In this document: one piece after another, positions 1-9,500 of the stretch
How positions within the stretch are numbered: position 1 is the first letter of the stretch
How the letters are laid out: every line of letters starts with the position of its first letter
Origin: Erysipelotrichaceae bacterium
GTDB lineage: Bacteria > Bacillota_I > Bacilli_A > Erysipelotrichales > Erysipelotrichaceae
Assembly (NCBI GenBank): GCA_017404785.1
Contig: JAFRBQ010000006.1
Span: 1-64,000 of the forward strand
Length of the DNA: 64,000 bases
Reading direction: 5' to 3'
The notes under the pieces: generated by a model
What the model was told of the DNA's origin: nothing
Database searches by the model: none
What the model saw: the letters and a program-made list of their open reading frames with translations, nothing else
Made by a program: the position numbers and the translations under genes

Positions 1-210
1 AAAGACGAACTGGATGGCTTCGAAGTCTATAAATACAGTGAAAAGGATCCTGAACTCACCGAAACTATCGAATCCTATGACAGCAATAATGTTCTGAAAT
101 ACCGCACTGAATTCCGTTATGACGAAAATGGAAACAGGATATCAAGCGCCATGTTTGATCCTGAAGGAAACATGTTGTCCATGACGGAATACGAATTCAA
201 GAAAAAATAA
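1..210 (+). CDS. C-terminal fragment of a YD-motif protein (5' end outside window)
   Basis: An open frame runs from the first base to a TAA at 208-210 and encodes the last 69 residues of a protein whose start lies upstream of the window. The segment is polar and contains a YDENGN motif followed by a DPEGN motif. This spacing is typical of YD/RHS-like repeats and of Firmicutes lipoproteins that carry a few such repeats. No catalytic motif is visible and no function can be assigned. A terminator follows directly, so it is the last gene of its transcript. Confidence 0.6.
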   Translation, partial: KDELDGFEVYKYSEKDPELTETIESYDSNNVLKYRTEFRYDENGNRISSAMFDPEGNMLSMTEYEFKKK

Positions 211-214
211 AGAT

Positions 215-240
215 AAAGGGTTGCGTAAAGCGACCCTTTT
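215..240 (+). terminator. Intrinsic terminator after the YD-motif protein
   Basis: A ten-pair stem (AAAGGGTTGC with GCGACCCTTT, one G-U pair) with loop GTAAA ends in a T run, five bases after the upstream stop codon. Confidence 0.85.
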
Positions 241-252
241 ATGATGGCATAA

Positions 253-272
253 TAAAAGCACCTTGCGGTGCC
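253..272 (-). terminator. Intrinsic terminator of rpsT
   Basis: Read on the minus strand, the hairpin GGCACC-GCAA-GGTGC is followed by TTTTATT, 14 bases past the rpsT stop codon. It faces the plus-strand terminator at 215-240, so the two transcription units converge here. Confidence 0.8.
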
Positions 273-285
273 ATTATCATTTTAA

Positions 286-549
286 TTATCCTAAAGTAGA
301 TACAGACTTAGCTAAACGTGACTTCTGTCTGGCAACATAGTTCTTATGTTTTAAACGGCTTGTTGCAGCTTTGTCGAGAAGTGAATTAGCTTCGTTCAAT
401 GCCTTTGCAGCAGCTTCTTTATCCTTGGCAACTACAGCAGCGTTGACTTTCTTCATAGCAGTCTTTAACTGAGACTTTTCAGCGCTGTTCTTCTTGTTGG
501 CTTTAGCATTAGTGAGAGCTCTCTTCTTTTGAGACTTGATATTTGCCAT
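286..549 (-). CDS. rpsT: 30S ribosomal protein S20
   Basis: This 87-residue, very Lys/Ala-rich protein has the family's length and features: N-terminal MANIKSQKKR, central helices rich in K and A, and C-terminal KNYVARQKSRLAK. S20 binds 16S rRNA early in 30S assembly. A strong Shine-Dalgarno (AAGGAGGA on the minus strand, about 553-560) fixes the start. In Bacillus rpsT also lies near lepA, and here it is divergent from fmt-lepA. It is monocistronic with its own terminator. Confidence 0.97.
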   Translation of the reverse strand: MANIKSQKKRALTNAKANKKNSAEKSQLKTAMKKVNAAVVAKDKEAAAKALNEANSLLDKAATSRLKHKNYVARQKSRLAKSVSTLG

Positions 550-615
550 GTGTCCTCCTTACTTAATACGCTTAATTATTATAAAGCAATTCTCCTTTAA
601 AATGCAATAATACTG

Positions 616-621
616 TATAAT
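616..621 (+). promoter_or_regulatory. -10 box TATAAT of fmt, probably leaderless
   Basis: A consensus TATAAT ends nine bases before the fmt ATG at 631. No Shine-Dalgarno sequence lies between, so transcription should begin at or within a few bases of the start codon. No convincing -35 box was found. Confidence 0.6.
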
Positions 622-630
622 TATTATGTT

Positions 631-1569
631 ATGCGTTACTGTGATCAGCGTATCGTATTCATGGGAACACCGGAATTTGCTTCAAACATTCTCAAGGGAT
701 TAGTTGAAGCAGGTTTTAATATTGTGGGAGTTGTTTCCCAACCTGATAAAGAGGTCGGCAGAAAGAGGATCCTTCAGCCTTCAAGCGTCAAGAAGACTGC
801 TATTGAACTAGGTCTTCCTGTCATCACTCCGATCAGGATCAGGAATGAATACGAGGAAGTGCTCAGATTTGAACCTGAGCTGATCATCACGGCAGCCTAT
901 GGTCAGATCGTTCCCAAAGCTCTGTTGGAATATCCGAAATATAAATGTATAAATACCCATGGATCACTGCTTCCAAAATATCGGGGCGGAGCGCCGATCC
1001 AAAGATCGATCATCAATGGCGATGATTTTACCGGCATGTCCATCATGTATATGAATGAAAAGATGGATGAGGGAGATATACTCTATCAGAAGAAACTGCC
1101 GATCGATATCCATGATACGAATTCCGATCTTTTCGTCAAAATGAGTGATCTGGCTCTTGAGATGCTTCTGGAGTTTCTGCCGAGGTTCTTTGAAGGAGAC
1201 TTCAAAGCTATCAAACAGAACGATGAAGAAGCTACCTATGCCTATAATCTCGACAAGGAGATCGAACATGTCAGTTTTGAAGACGATGTTAAAAAGGTCT
1301 ACGACCATATCAGAGGCCTTTTGGATAATCCGGGCTGCTACTTCATGTTGAAAGAGAAGAAATACAAGATCGAGATGTGTTTCTTTGAATATGCTGAAGA
1401 TGTTGAAGTCAATACCTTCAGAGGTCTCAAAAATGATTATCTGCGCTTTGATTGCCTCAATGGCTTCATCAAAGTCTATATGATAAAACCGGAAGGAAAG
1501 AATTCCATGGATGGAAGATCTTTCTATAATGGTGCCGGAAGAAATCTGGTAGGTGAAAAACTTGGATAG
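631..1569 (+). CDS. fmt: Methionyl-tRNA formyltransferase
   Basis: The 312-residue protein formylates Met-tRNAfMet for initiation, using 10-formyl-THF. The N-terminus carries the family signature [11 protein letters not shown]. Around residues 108-120 it has [19 protein letters not shown], containing the catalytic Asn and His and the SLLP motif. Both the catalytic and C-terminal tRNA-binding domains are full length. The start at 631 follows a -10 box by nine bases with no ribosome-binding site, so the mRNA is likely leaderless; the ATG at 661 would delete the N-terminal strand. The 3' end overlaps lepA by 17 bases. In Bacillus fmt sits with def beside priA; here it has moved to lepA and def is not in the window. 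Confidence 0.96.
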   Translation: MRYCDQRIVFMGTPEFASNILKGLVEAGFNIVGVVSQPDKEVGRKRILQPSSVKKTAIELGLPVITPIRIRNEYEEVLRFEPELIITAAYGQIVPKALLEYPKYKCINTHGSLLPKYRGGAPIQRSIINGDDFTGMSIMYMNEKMDEGDILYQKKLPIDIHDTNSDLFVKMSDLALEMLLEFLPRFFEGDFKAIKQNDEEATYAYNLDKEIEHVSFEDDVKKVYDHIRGLLDNPGCYFMLKEKKYKIEMCFFEYAEDVEVNTFRGLKNDYLRFDCLNGFIKVYMIKPEGKNSMDGRSFYNGAGRNLVGEKLG

Positions 1570-3370
1570 AAACAGGACCAGGAATTTTTCCATCATCGCT
1601 CATATCGACCATGGCAAGTCAACTCTGGCTGACCGTATTTTGGAATTGACCGAAACGGTGTCCAAAAGAGAGATGCAGGATCAGATCCTGGATTCTCTTG
1701 ATCTGGAAAGAGAAAGAGGGATCACGATCAAGCTAAACGTTGTGCAGTTAAAATACCATGCCAAGGATGGACAGGACTACATCTTTCATCTTATCGATAC
1801 GCCGGGACACGTCGACTTTTCCTATGAAGTTTCCCGTTCTCTGGCAGCATGTGACGGAGCGATCCTGGTCGTTGATGCCTCGCAGGGTATTGAAGCGCAA
1901 ACTCTGGCCAATACCTATCTGGCTCTGGACAATGATCTTGAGATCCTTCCGGTCATAAACAAGATCGATCTTCCTAGTGCCGATATCGAAAGGACCAAGA
2001 AGGAGATCGAGGATGTCATCGGACTTGACTGTTCGTATGCCCCATGCATCTCCGCAAAGACCGGACTCAATGTTGAAGATGTCCTGGAAGGAATCGTCAA
2101 GTATCTGCCTGCACCAAAAGGTGAAGCCAGCGATCCTTTGAAAGCCCTGGTATTTGATTCTTATTACGATTCATACCGCGGTGTAGTTGTTTTTGTCTGC
2201 ATCAAGGACGGAAGCGTCAAGGTCGGCGATCATATCCTTTTCATGCAGTCGAACAAGGAATACGAAGTTACTGAAGTCGGGGTAAAGACACCTGGCGAAA
2301 TGAAGAAAGACAGACTTGAAGCCGGCGAAGTTGGATACATCTGTGCTTCGATCAAATCGATTCAGGATATCCATATCGGCGATACGATCACTTTGAAGGA
2401 TGATCCATGTAAGGAAGCCCTGCCGGGCTATCGCAAGATGAACCCGATGGTCTATTGTGGTATGTATCCTACCGACAACAACAAATACAACGATTTAAGA
2501 GATGCCTTGGAGAAACTGCAACTCAATGATTCAAGTCTTACTTTTGAACCGGAATCATCCAAAGCACTGGGTTTTGGTTTCAGACTTGGATTCCTGGGAC
2601 TTCTGCATATGGAAGTCGTTCAGGAAAGACTTGAAAGAGAATACAACCTCAATCTTATCGCTACAGCTCCATCAGTTATTTATAAGGTCACCATGACGGA
2701 TGGATCGGTACGCTATATCGACAATCCAAGCATGATGCCGGAAGCCAACGTCATCGAAATGATCGAAGAACCTTACGTCAAGGCTTCGATCATGGTACCT
2801 AATGAATATATCGGACCGATCATGCAGTTGTCGCAGGATAAGCGGGGTATCTACAAGGATATGGCCTATCTTGATGAAAACCGCAATCAACTGATTTATG
2901 AGATGCCTCTTAGTGAGATCATTTTTGAATACTTCGATAAACTCAAATCAGTCTCCAGAGGTTATGCCTCACTGGACTATGAGCTGATCGGTTATCGCAG
3001 GTCAAATCTGGTGAAGATGGATATCCTGATCAATGGTGAAGTTATCGATGCCTTGAGCATCATCGTTCACCGTGACTTTGCCTACAACCGAGGCCAGGCG
3101 ATCACCGTCAAACTCAAAGAGATCCTGCCTAAACAGCAGTTCGAGATTCCGATCCAGGCTGCGATCGGCAACAAAGTACTTGCCCGTACCAATATAAAAT
3201 CTCTGCGCAAGGATGTATTGGCCAAGTGTTATGGCGGCGATATCTCGCGTAAGAAGAAGCTTCTGGAAAAACAGAGAGAAGGCAAGAAACGTATGAAGGC
3301 TGTCGGCAGTGTCGAAATACCGCAGGAAGCTTTCATGGCTGTACTGGCTTTAGATGACGACAAGAATTAA
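1553..3370 (+). CDS. lepA: Elongation factor 4 (ribosomal back-translocase GTPase LepA)
   Basis: The 605-residue translational GTPase has G1 [10 protein letters not shown]2/G3 RERGITIK and DTPGHVDF, G4 [11 protein letters not shown]-like domains II-V and the LepA-specific C-terminal domain (about residues 485-605, with a [14 protein letters not shown] basic stretch). LepA acts on stalled or mispositioned ribosomes. The start is GTG at 1553, inside fmt; a TTG at 1562 is a possible alternative. The end overlaps hemW by 17 bases, giving a translationally coupled fmt-lepA-hemW unit. The lepA-hemW pair matches Bacillus, but hrcA does not follow here. Confidence 0.97.
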   Translation: MKNLDRNRTRNFSIIAHIDHGKSTLADRILELTETVSKREMQDQILDSLDLERERGITIKLNVVQLKYHAKDGQDYIFHLIDTPGHVDFSYEVSRSLAACDGAILVVDASQGIEAQTLANTYLALDNDLEILPVINKIDLPSADIERTKKEIEDVIGLDCSYAPCISAKTGLNVEDVLEGIVKYLPAPKGEASDPLKALVFDSYYDSYRGVVVFVCIKDGSVKVGDHILFMQSNKEYEVTEVGVKTPGEMKKDRLEAGEVGYICASIKSIQDIHIGDTITLKDDPCKEALPGYRKMNPMVYCGMYPTDNNKYNDLRDALEKLQLNDSSLTFEPESSKALGFGFRLGFLGLLHMEVVQERLEREYNLNLIATAPSVIYKVTMTDGSVRYIDNPSMMPEANVIEMIEEPYVKASIMVPNEYIGPIMQLSQDKRGIYKDMAYLDENRNQLIYEMPLSEIIFEYFDKLKSVSRGYASLDYELIGYRRSNLVKMDILINGEVIDALSIIVHRDFAYNRGQAITVKLKEILPKQQFEIPIQAAIGNKVLARTNIKSLRKDVLAKCYGGDISRKKKLLEKQREGKKRMKAVGSVEIPQEAFMAVLALDDDKN

Positions 3371-4439
3371 ACATCTTTATATACATGTTCCATTCTGCAA
3401 TACCATCTGTTTTTACTGTGACTTTGCGCATAGAGTCTATGATTTTTCTCTGGCTGAAAAATGGCTTGAAAGACTCAAGAAAGAAATAAATGATAATTGT
3501 AAAGACCAGTATGAAACGATCTATATCGGTGGCGGTACACCTTCGTGTTTAAGTGATGAACAGTTGGAGCGTCTTTTAAACATGATCGATCCATATACTG
3601 AAGAAGTTAAGGAATATACGATCGAAGTAAATCCCGAATCATTGGATCAGGATAAGATCGATATCTTTAAGAAACATCATATCAACCGCATCTCCATTGG
3701 TGTTCAATCTTCGGATGATGAAATACTCAGATCTTTAAACAGAAGACACAGTTTTTCTGATGTAAAAAAGGGAATAGAACTGTTAAAGAAAAATGGTCTA
3801 GACAACATATCTGTCGATCTGATGTATTCGCTTCCTGGTCAGGATATGGATATCCTTAGAAGAACTGTTGAAGATATTCTTGAACTTGATGTGCCACACA
3901 TCTCTTTATATTCATTGACGATCGAAGAGAATTCGGTTTTCGGTAAAAGAGGTATCAGTAATCTTGATGAAGATATTGAAGCCGACATGTATGAGTACAT
4001 CGATAAGACATTAAGAGAGAATGGCTACATCCACTATGAAGTCTCCAATTTCTGCAAGGACGGCTACGAGTCAAGACACAATATGGGTTACTGGCTCTAT
4101 GATGATTTCTTGGGCCTGTCTATAGGTGCTTCCGGTAAGATAGGAAATAATCGTTATACCAATACCAGAGATTTCAACAGGTATCTGAATAATGAATATA
4201 TCAGAGATGAAGATCTTGAATTAAGCCTTGAAGATCAGAAGTTTGAAAATATCATGATGTCTTTAAGAACGATATATGGACTGGATATAGAAGAATTCAA
4301 CAGAAAATACGATTGTGATCTTGAAAAAGAGTACTCAAAAGGTTTGAATAATCGATATATAAAGATAGAAAACGGGTATCTTATCTGCAGCAATTTCGAG
4401 CTTTTAAACAATGTGTTACTTGATTTTATGAAAGATTAG
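3354..4439 (+). CDS. hemW: Heme chaperone HemW (radical SAM, HemN-like)
   Basis: The 361-residue protein has the radical SAM cluster motif [10 protein letters not shown] (C-x3-C-x2-C followed by F) near residue 15, the GGGTPS SAM-binding motif near residue 62 and the EVNPES motif near residue 96. The Phe after the third Cys, where coproporphyrinogen oxidase HemN has another Cys, and the length near 360 favour HemW, a heme-binding chaperone, over HemN. It overlaps lepA and is the last gene of the unit. A separate promoter follows at 4449. Confidence 0.9.
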   Translation: MTTRIKHLYIHVPFCNTICFYCDFAHRVYDFSLAEKWLERLKKEINDNCKDQYETIYIGGGTPSCLSDEQLERLLNMIDPYTEEVKEYTIEVNPESLDQDKIDIFKKHHINRISIGVQSSDDEILRSLNRRHSFSDVKKGIELLKKNGLDNISVDLMYSLPGQDMDILRRTVEDILELDVPHISLYSLTIEENSVFGKRGISNLDEDIEADMYEYIDKTLRENGYIHYEVSNFCKDGYESRHNMGYWLYDDFLGLSIGASGKIGNNRYTNTRDFNRYLNNEYIRDEDLELSLEDQKFENIMMSLRTIYGLDIEEFNRKYDCDLEKEYSKGLNNRYIKIENGYLICSNFELLNNVLLDFMKD

Positions 4440-4448
4440 TAATTTGAG

Positions 4449-4477
4449 TTAACACATAAAAAAGACGGTGCTATAAT
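4449..4477 (+). promoter_or_regulatory. Predicted sigma-A promoter of the glucan transport genes
   Basis: TTAACA (4449-4454), a 17-base spacer and TATAAT (4472-4477) lie between hemW and the ABC ATPase gene. This predicts a leader of about 70 bases before the ATG at 4552. I saw no convincing catabolite-control (cre) palindrome in the leader. Confidence 0.65.
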
Positions 4478-4551
4478 GAAAAAAAGAAGATTTGTATCTT
4501 AAAATCCAGTTAAAGAAAGAATTTTTTGTATGTTATAAAGGGAGGGGAAAT

Positions 4552-5754
4552 ATGGCAACAATCAGTTTACAACATATTCAGAAAATTTATCCTATTGGCG
4601 AAACCAGCAAGAAGCAGAAAGCTTTCCTGAAGAAAGCCAAAGAGGATAATCCGGAAACCAACAAAGTCAACCTTAAGATTACTGAAGAAGGTGTGGTTGC
4701 GGTTGATGATTTTAATCTGGAAGTGGAAGACAATGAATTTATCGTCTTTGTCGGACCTTCAGGATGCGGCAAATCAACGACCTTGAGAATGATTGCCGGA
4801 CTGGAAGACATTACCAGAGGCGATCTGTATATCGACGGTGTCAGAATGAACGATATCGAACCGAAAGACAGAGACATCGCAATGGTTTTCCAAAACTATG
4901 CCTTGTATCCTCACATGACTGTAAGACAGAACCTTCAGTTCCCGCTGGAACTGCGCAAAGTTCCAAAGGAGCAGATGGACAGGCAAGTCGATGAAGCAGC
5001 TGAGATACTTGGCATAACCGAATATCTCAACAGAAAACCGAAAGCTTTGTCAGGCGGCCAGAGACAAAGAGTTGCGATCGGACGTGCAATCGTACGTGAG
5101 CCGCGTGTTCTTTTAATGGACGAACCTTTGTCAAACCTTGACGCAAAATTAAGAAACCAGATGCGTGCCGAGATTATTAAACTCAGACAGAGAATTAAAT
5201 CGACATTCATCTATGTTACACACGACCAGACTGAAGCCATGACTCTGGGTGACAGGATCGTCATCATGAAAGACGGTCTCATACAGCAGATCGGTACTCC
5301 TCAGGAAGTATTTGACAATCCGATAAATACTTTTGTTGCCGGATTTATCGGTATGCCGCAGATGAACTTCTATGACGGATCATTGGATAAGGAAGGTGAC
5401 AGATATGTCATCAATGTTCTTGGCGCCAAGATCTATCCGTCCGAAGAAAAGCAGGCCAATCTGAAGAAGAATGATGTAAAACCGATGGATATCATCGTCG
5501 GTGCAAGACCTGAACATATCACCCTCAAGGAAGTTGAAGGGGCCATGATGGAGGGCTCTGTCGATGTTTCGGAAATGATGGGCAGTTCAGTTCATATCCA
5601 CCTGAATACGGGAGGTCATGACAGCATCATCATCGTTCCGACTTTGGATCTTGGCGGTCAGTCGCTTGCGATCGGATCAAAAGTCAGATTCACTTTCGCT
5701 CCTAATGTAGTTCATATGTTCAACAAGGAGACAGGAAAGAATCTGGAATACTAA
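4552..5754 (+). CDS. msmX: Sugar ABC transporter ATP-binding protein, MsmX/UgpC type
   Basis: The 400-residue ATPase energises carbohydrate ABC importers. It shows Walker A GPSGCGKST, Q-loop FQNYALYPHMTV, signature LSGGQRQR, Walker B LLMDEPLSNLDAKL, the switch His in THDQTEAM, and a C-terminal TOBE-type regulatory domain (about residues 270-400). About 35 charged, Lys-rich residues are inserted near residues 17-50 before the first core strand; comparable insertions occur in some anaerobic Firmicutes. The start at 4552 follows the strong ribosome-binding site AAGGGAGGGG; an in-frame ATG at 4492 lacks one. Its place directly before the binding protein and permeases suggests it is dedicated to this importer, unlike the stand-alone MsmX of Bacillus. 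Confidence 0.93.
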   Translation: MATISLQHIQKIYPIGETSKKQKAFLKKAKEDNPETNKVNLKITEEGVVAVDDFNLEVEDNEFIVFVGPSGCGKSTTLRMIAGLEDITRGDLYIDGVRMNDIEPKDRDIAMVFQNYALYPHMTVRQNLQFPLELRKVPKEQMDRQVDEAAEILGITEYLNRKPKALSGGQRQRVAIGRAIVREPRVLLMDEPLSNLDAKLRNQMRAEIIKLRQRIKSTFIYVTHDQTEAMTLGDRIVIMKDGLIQQIGTPQEVFDNPINTFVAGFIGMPQMNFYDGSLDKEGDRYVINVLGAKIYPSEEKQANLKKNDVKPMDIIVGARPEHITLKEVEGAMMEGSVDVSEMMGSSVHIHLNTGGHDSIIIVPTLDLGGQSLAIGSKVRFTFAPNVVHMFNKETGKNLEY

Positions 5755-5809
5755 CGGTTCTAACCGATTTATCGGAGAACATAGATTTTTAATGGAGGAA
5801 AAGATTAAA

Positions 5810-7036
5810 ATGAGCATTAAAAAACTTATTACAATTTGCTTGGCTTTCCTGCTTCTGGCTGGTTTAGCCGGATGTTCAAGCAAACCTGCTGATGGCGGAA
5901 AAGACGAAAAAGTCGCTGTTACCGTTACAGTATGGGGTCCACAGGAAGACCAGTCTGATGACAACGGCAAGTGGTTACAGACTCAGTGCGAAGCTTTCGC
6001 AGCTGAACACCCTGAATGGGAAATCACATTCAATTACGGTGTCTGCTCAGAAGGTGATGCTAAAACCAACGTTACTACAGACCCTGCAGCTGCTGCAGAC
6101 GTCTACATGTATGCCAACGACCAGATCCCTGATCTTCTCAAGTCAGGTGCTTTAGCTGAATTCGGTGGCAATACTCTTGCTGCAATCAAGGACAACAACT
6201 CTCAGACTACGGTCAACACTGTTTCTTATGACGGACAGGTAGTAGGTGTTCCTTACACTGCAAATACCTGGTTCATGTACTACAACAAGGCAGTCATCTC
6301 TGATGAAGATGCCAAGAGCCTCGACACGATGCTGACAAAGGGCAAGGTCGCTTTCCCATTAAGCAACTCTTGGTACATCGCTTCATTCTATGTAGCTAAC
6401 GGCTGCACAATGTTCGGTGAAAACGGTGACGATGCTGCTGCTGGTTTCGATTTCGCTGGTGACAAGGCTGTTGCAGTAACAGATTATCTTGTTGACCTCG
6501 TTGCAAATCCTAACTTCGTAAATGGTGACGTTTCTACCGGAAACGACATCGATGCTTTCTTCTCTGGAACATGGGATTACCAGAAAGCTAAAGATGCTTA
6601 CGGCGACAACTTAGGTATCGCTCCGGCTCCTTGCTTCACACTTGGCGGTGAAGAAAAGCAAATGAAGTCATTTGCTGGTTCAAAGGCTGTAGGTGTAAAC
6701 CCTCAGACTGCCTTATATGCTGAACATCCAGAGATCGCTGTTGCATTGGCTGCTTACTTAGGCAACACTGCTTCTCAGCAGGCTCACTATGACAAGAGAA
6801 ACATCATCCCTACTGACAAGAACATCAACGTCGGTGATGATGCTTTAGCAAAAGCTCAGATGGATACAATGGGATATGCTTCAATCGTTCAGCCATTACA
6901 GGCCGATATGGGCAACTGGTGGACACCAGCTCAGTCAATGGGTGAAGAACTTGTAGCAGGTACTGTTACTCATGACAACGCTGCTGAAAAGACCGAAGCA
7001 ATGAACAACTCATTGAACAATCCAGGCGTTCAGTAA
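5810..7036 (+). CDS. Extracellular sugar-binding lipoprotein (MalE type)
   Basis: The 408-residue lipoprotein has the signal MSIKKLITICLAFLLLAG, lipobox LAGC and mature Cys, followed by the SBP family 1 fold (VTVWGPQ near the mature N-terminus, YTANTWFMYYNK near residue 145). It should capture maltodextrin-like oligosaccharides for the permeases downstream. The start is ATG 5810, ten bases after GGAGGA; an in-frame ATG at 5792 overlaps that site and would put charged residues before the signal. The sequence is rich in GCT, AAC and GAC codons compared with its neighbours, consistent with very high expression. A strong hairpin between this gene and malF probably lowers permease expression. Confidence 0.9.
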   Translation: MSIKKLITICLAFLLLAGLAGCSSKPADGGKDEKVAVTVTVWGPQEDQSDDNGKWLQTQCEAFAAEHPEWEITFNYGVCSEGDAKTNVTTDPAAAADVYMYANDQIPDLLKSGALAEFGGNTLAAIKDNNSQTTVNTVSYDGQVVGVPYTANTWFMYYNKAVISDEDAKSLDTMLTKGKVAFPLSNSWYIASFYVANGCTMFGENGDDAAAGFDFAGDKAVAVTDYLVDLVANPNFVNGDVSTGNDIDAFFSGTWDYQKAKDAYGDNLGIAPAPCFTLGGEEKQMKSFAGSKAVGVNPQTALYAEHPEIAVALAAYLGNTASQQAHYDKRNIIPTDKNINVGDDALAKAQMDTMGYASIVQPLQADMGNWWTPAQSMGEELVAGTVTHDNAAEKTEAMNNSLNNPGVQ

Positions 7037-7051
7037 AGAATATTAGTTTGT

Positions 7052-7091
7052 GTATGACCGCAGTCGTTTTGATTGCGGTCATACTTCAATT
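7052..7091 (+). terminator. Strong hairpin between binding protein and permease genes
   Basis: A perfect 11-base-pair stem (GTATGACCGCA at 7052-7062 with its complement at 7074-7084) and an 11-base loop are followed by TTCAATTT. The T tract is weak. It could act as a partial terminator or as a block to 3' exonucleases that enriches the binding-protein mRNA over malFG, a known arrangement in ABC sugar operons. Confidence 0.7.
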
Positions 7092-7120
7092 TAAATAACT
7101 AACAATAGGGGAGGTTATTT

Positions 7121-8467
7121 ATGGATAAAAACAAGATTAGCGTCAAAAATGCATTGAAATATGGCGATTTGACAACCAGATTATCAGCTGTATTAATGGG
7201 TCTGGGTATAATCACACATAAACAGACAGCAAAAGGCATCTTGGTTTTGCTTTGTGAAATCGCTTTTGTATTTTATATGATCGGGACAGGATTCCACTCG
7301 CTGGCCATGCTTCCGTCACTTGGTGACCGAGAATCGGAAAAGGTGTGGAATGAGGCAAAACAGATCTATGAATATACGATCGGTGACAACTCGCAGCAGA
7401 TACTGCTTGCGGGAGTCATCACCTGTTTTGTCATTGCCGCGATCGTATTGCTGTGGATTCTGCAGATGAAACATTCATACAGTCTGCAGAAAAAGATTGA
7501 AAAAGGTGAACATGTTCCGACTTTCAAGGAAGATATCAGGAGTCTATTTGACAAGAAGCTTTATATCACGCTCATGACTCTGCCGTGCCTTGGTATACTG
7601 ATTTTCAATATCGTTCCTTTGGTCTACATGATTTCAATGGCATTTACCACCTATTCAAAGGAAGGTGACCATCTTATCCTGTTTGACTGGAACGGCCTGA
7701 CACAGTTTGGCCGTGTATTGAACATGAACGGCAATATCGGTCGTCAGTTCTGGCAGGTATTAAGATGGACTGTAGTCTGGGCAGTCTTTGCAACATTCCT
7801 TAACTATATCCTGGGCATGATCCTGGCTATGATCATCAACAGAAAAGATACCAAAGGCAAGGCTTTCTGGAGATTCTGCTTTGTGCTCTCCATTGCCGTA
7901 CCGCAGTTTGTCACGCTGATGATCATGAACATCATGCTTCAGCCATCAGGCGCTATCAATGTTCTGCTAAAGAATCTTGGAGTGATCACGGAATCGATTC
8001 CTTTCTGGCAGAATGCCAATCTGGCAAAGGTGACGATCATTCTGATCAACCTGTGGGTAGGTATTCCTTATACGATGCTTCAGGTCACAGGTATTCTGCA
8101 GAATATTCCAGCTGAGCTTTACGAAGCTGCCAAGATGGATGGCGCAGGACCTGTCAAGATCTTCTTTAGGATTACACTTCCATACATGCTGTTTGTCACG
8201 ACACCTTATCTGATCTCAAGCTTCGTCGGCAACATCAACAACTTCAATGTCATCTATCTGCTGTCTAACGGCGGTCCTACATATGTCGGTGATACTGCAG
8301 GTCAGACCGATCTGCTTGTTACCTGGCTGTATAAGTTGACTGTCGACCAGCAGTACTATAACCTTGGTTCTGTAATTGGCATCCTGACATTCGTCATCCT
8401 GACGGTCGTCACGCTGATCACTTACAGAAATTCAAGTTCTTATAAGAATGAGGAGGCGTTCATGTAA
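7121..8467 (+). CDS. Sugar ABC transporter permease, MalF type
   Basis: The 448-residue membrane protein has an N-terminal extension with two hydrophobic segments (about residues 35-60 and 100-118) before the six-helix permease core. The EAA loop EAAKMDGAGPVKIFFRITLP lies near residues 335-355 and contacts the ATPase. The length and extra N-terminal helices match MalF-type subunits. It follows the binding protein and ends in a one-base overlap with malG (ATGTAATG), so the two permeases are translationally coupled. A Shine-Dalgarno (GGGGAGGT) precedes the ATG. Confidence 0.92.
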   Translation: MDKNKISVKNALKYGDLTTRLSAVLMGLGIITHKQTAKGILVLLCEIAFVFYMIGTGFHSLAMLPSLGDRESEKVWNEAKQIYEYTIGDNSQQILLAGVITCFVIAAIVLLWILQMKHSYSLQKKIEKGEHVPTFKEDIRSLFDKKLYITLMTLPCLGILIFNIVPLVYMISMAFTTYSKEGDHLILFDWNGLTQFGRVLNMNGNIGRQFWQVLRWTVVWAVFATFLNYILGMILAMIINRKDTKGKAFWRFCFVLSIAVPQFVTLMIMNIMLQPSGAINVLLKNLGVITESIPFWQNANLAKVTIILINLWVGIPYTMLQVTGILQNIPAELYEAAKMDGAGPVKIFFRITLPYMLFVTTPYLISSFVGNINNFNVIYLLSNGGPTYVGDTAGQTDLLVTWLYKLTVDQQYYNLGSVIGILTFVILTVVTLITYRNSSSYKNEEAFM

Positions 8468-9336
8468 TGAAGGACGAAAAGAATAAACTGAGTCTGCGCA
8501 GAAGACTCGTAAATCTGCTTGTTCATCTTCTGCTGGCTGTCCTGGCCATAATCTGGATCTTGCCTATCTTCTGGATCGTATTGACCAGTTTCAGAGCAGA
8601 ACCGGGCGCATATACCAATACTTTCCTTCCTCAGGGTTATACTTTAAACAACTACATCAAGTTGTTTACTGACAGAAATGTCCTGAACTTTCCGAAGATG
8701 TTTGTAAATACCCTGATCATTGCAATCGTCTGCTGTATTGCAAGCACATTCTTCATTCTGTCAGTTGCGTATTCACTTTCCAGGATGCGTTTCAAATTCA
8801 GAAAGGCCTATATGAATATGGCGATGATTCTGGGTCTCTTCCCTGGCTTTATGGCCATGGTTGCCCAGTATTTCATCCTGAAAGCTATGGGTCTTACCGA
8901 AGGTTCAATGGTCAGGCTGGGCTTGATCATCGTCTATTCAGCCTGCACGGGTCTGGGATTCCAGATTGCCAAGGGTTTCTTTGATACGATTCCTCGTTCA
9001 ATTGATGAAGCTGCAGTAATGGATGGCGCTTCTCAATGGGTAGTCTTTACTAGAATCACGATGCCATTGGCTAAACCGATTGTCATCTATACGGTCATGA
9101 CTTCCTTCATTGCTCCATGGGTTGACTTCGTCTTTGCGAAAGTACTGTGCAGAGCCAACGCCGATCAGTTCACAGTCGCAATCGGTCTGTGGAATATGCT
9201 TCAGAAAGAGTATATCTATCAATGGTATACCTGCTTTGCAGCCGGAGCGGTCGTTATATCCATTCCAATTGCTGCCTTGTTCCTGTACATGCAGAGGTTC
9301 TATGTTGAAGGCATGTCAGGTGCTGTTAAAGGATAA
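8467..9336 (+). CDS. Sugar ABC transporter permease, MalG type
   Basis: This 289-residue protein has six predicted membrane helices and the EAA motif DEAAVMDGASQWVVFTRITM near residue 180. It is the usual length for MalG and pairs with the MalF-type protein to form the membrane channel. It is the last gene of the four-gene importer unit, and a terminator follows 25 bases later. Substrate is inferred from the adjacent amylase and MalQ genes, not from the sequence itself. Confidence 0.93.
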   Translation: MKDEKNKLSLRRRLVNLLVHLLLAVLAIIWILPIFWIVLTSFRAEPGAYTNTFLPQGYTLNNYIKLFTDRNVLNFPKMFVNTLIIAIVCCIASTFFILSVAYSLSRMRFKFRKAYMNMAMILGLFPGFMAMVAQYFILKAMGLTEGSMVRLGLIIVYSACTGLGFQIAKGFFDTIPRSIDEAAVMDGASQWVVFTRITMPLAKPIVIYTVMTSFIAPWVDFVFAKVLCRANADQFTVAIGLWNMLQKEYIYQWYTCFAAGAVVISIPIAALFLYMQRFYVEGMSGAVKG

Positions 9337-9361
9337 TCTTAAAACCATAAATAACCATACG

Positions 9362-9386
9362 AAAGGGCAAGACATTGCCCTTTTTG
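9362..9386 (+). terminator. Intrinsic terminator of the glucan importer operon
   Basis: Stem AAAGGGCAA with TTGCCCTTT, loop GACA, then a T run. Confidence 0.9.
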
Positions 9387-9416
9387 TATAGCCTGATTAC
9401 TGATTGTTTAATGATC

Positions 9417-9484
9417 AAATAAAAAGAGATTTATTCATTTTTATTAGTCTGCCCTGTGACCGAAATGAAGGATCAATCTCTTTT
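9417..9484 (-). terminator. Long-loop terminator of the amylase gene
   Basis: On the minus strand, an outer stem AAAAGAGAT/ATCTCTTTT and an inner TTCATTT/AAATGAA pairing form an extended hairpin ending in TTTTTATTT, about 16 bases past the amylase stop. The loop is larger than usual, so efficiency is uncertain. Confidence 0.55.
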
Positions 9485-9500
9485 ATTAAATTGATGATAT

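Noticed and set aside
964..1596. 210-codon minus-strand frame under fmt
   Set aside because: It is antisense to a clear fmt, has no ribosome-binding site or family motifs, and reflects codon bias of the real gene.
4492..4551. Upstream start for the MsmX-type ATPase
   Set aside because: No ribosome-binding site at 4492, whereas AAGGGAGGGG precedes ATG 4552, and the protein from 4552 starts like its family.
4478..4551. Catabolite-responsive (cre) site before the glucan operon
   Set aside because: No palindrome resembling the cre consensus could be found by eye in the leader or around the promoter.
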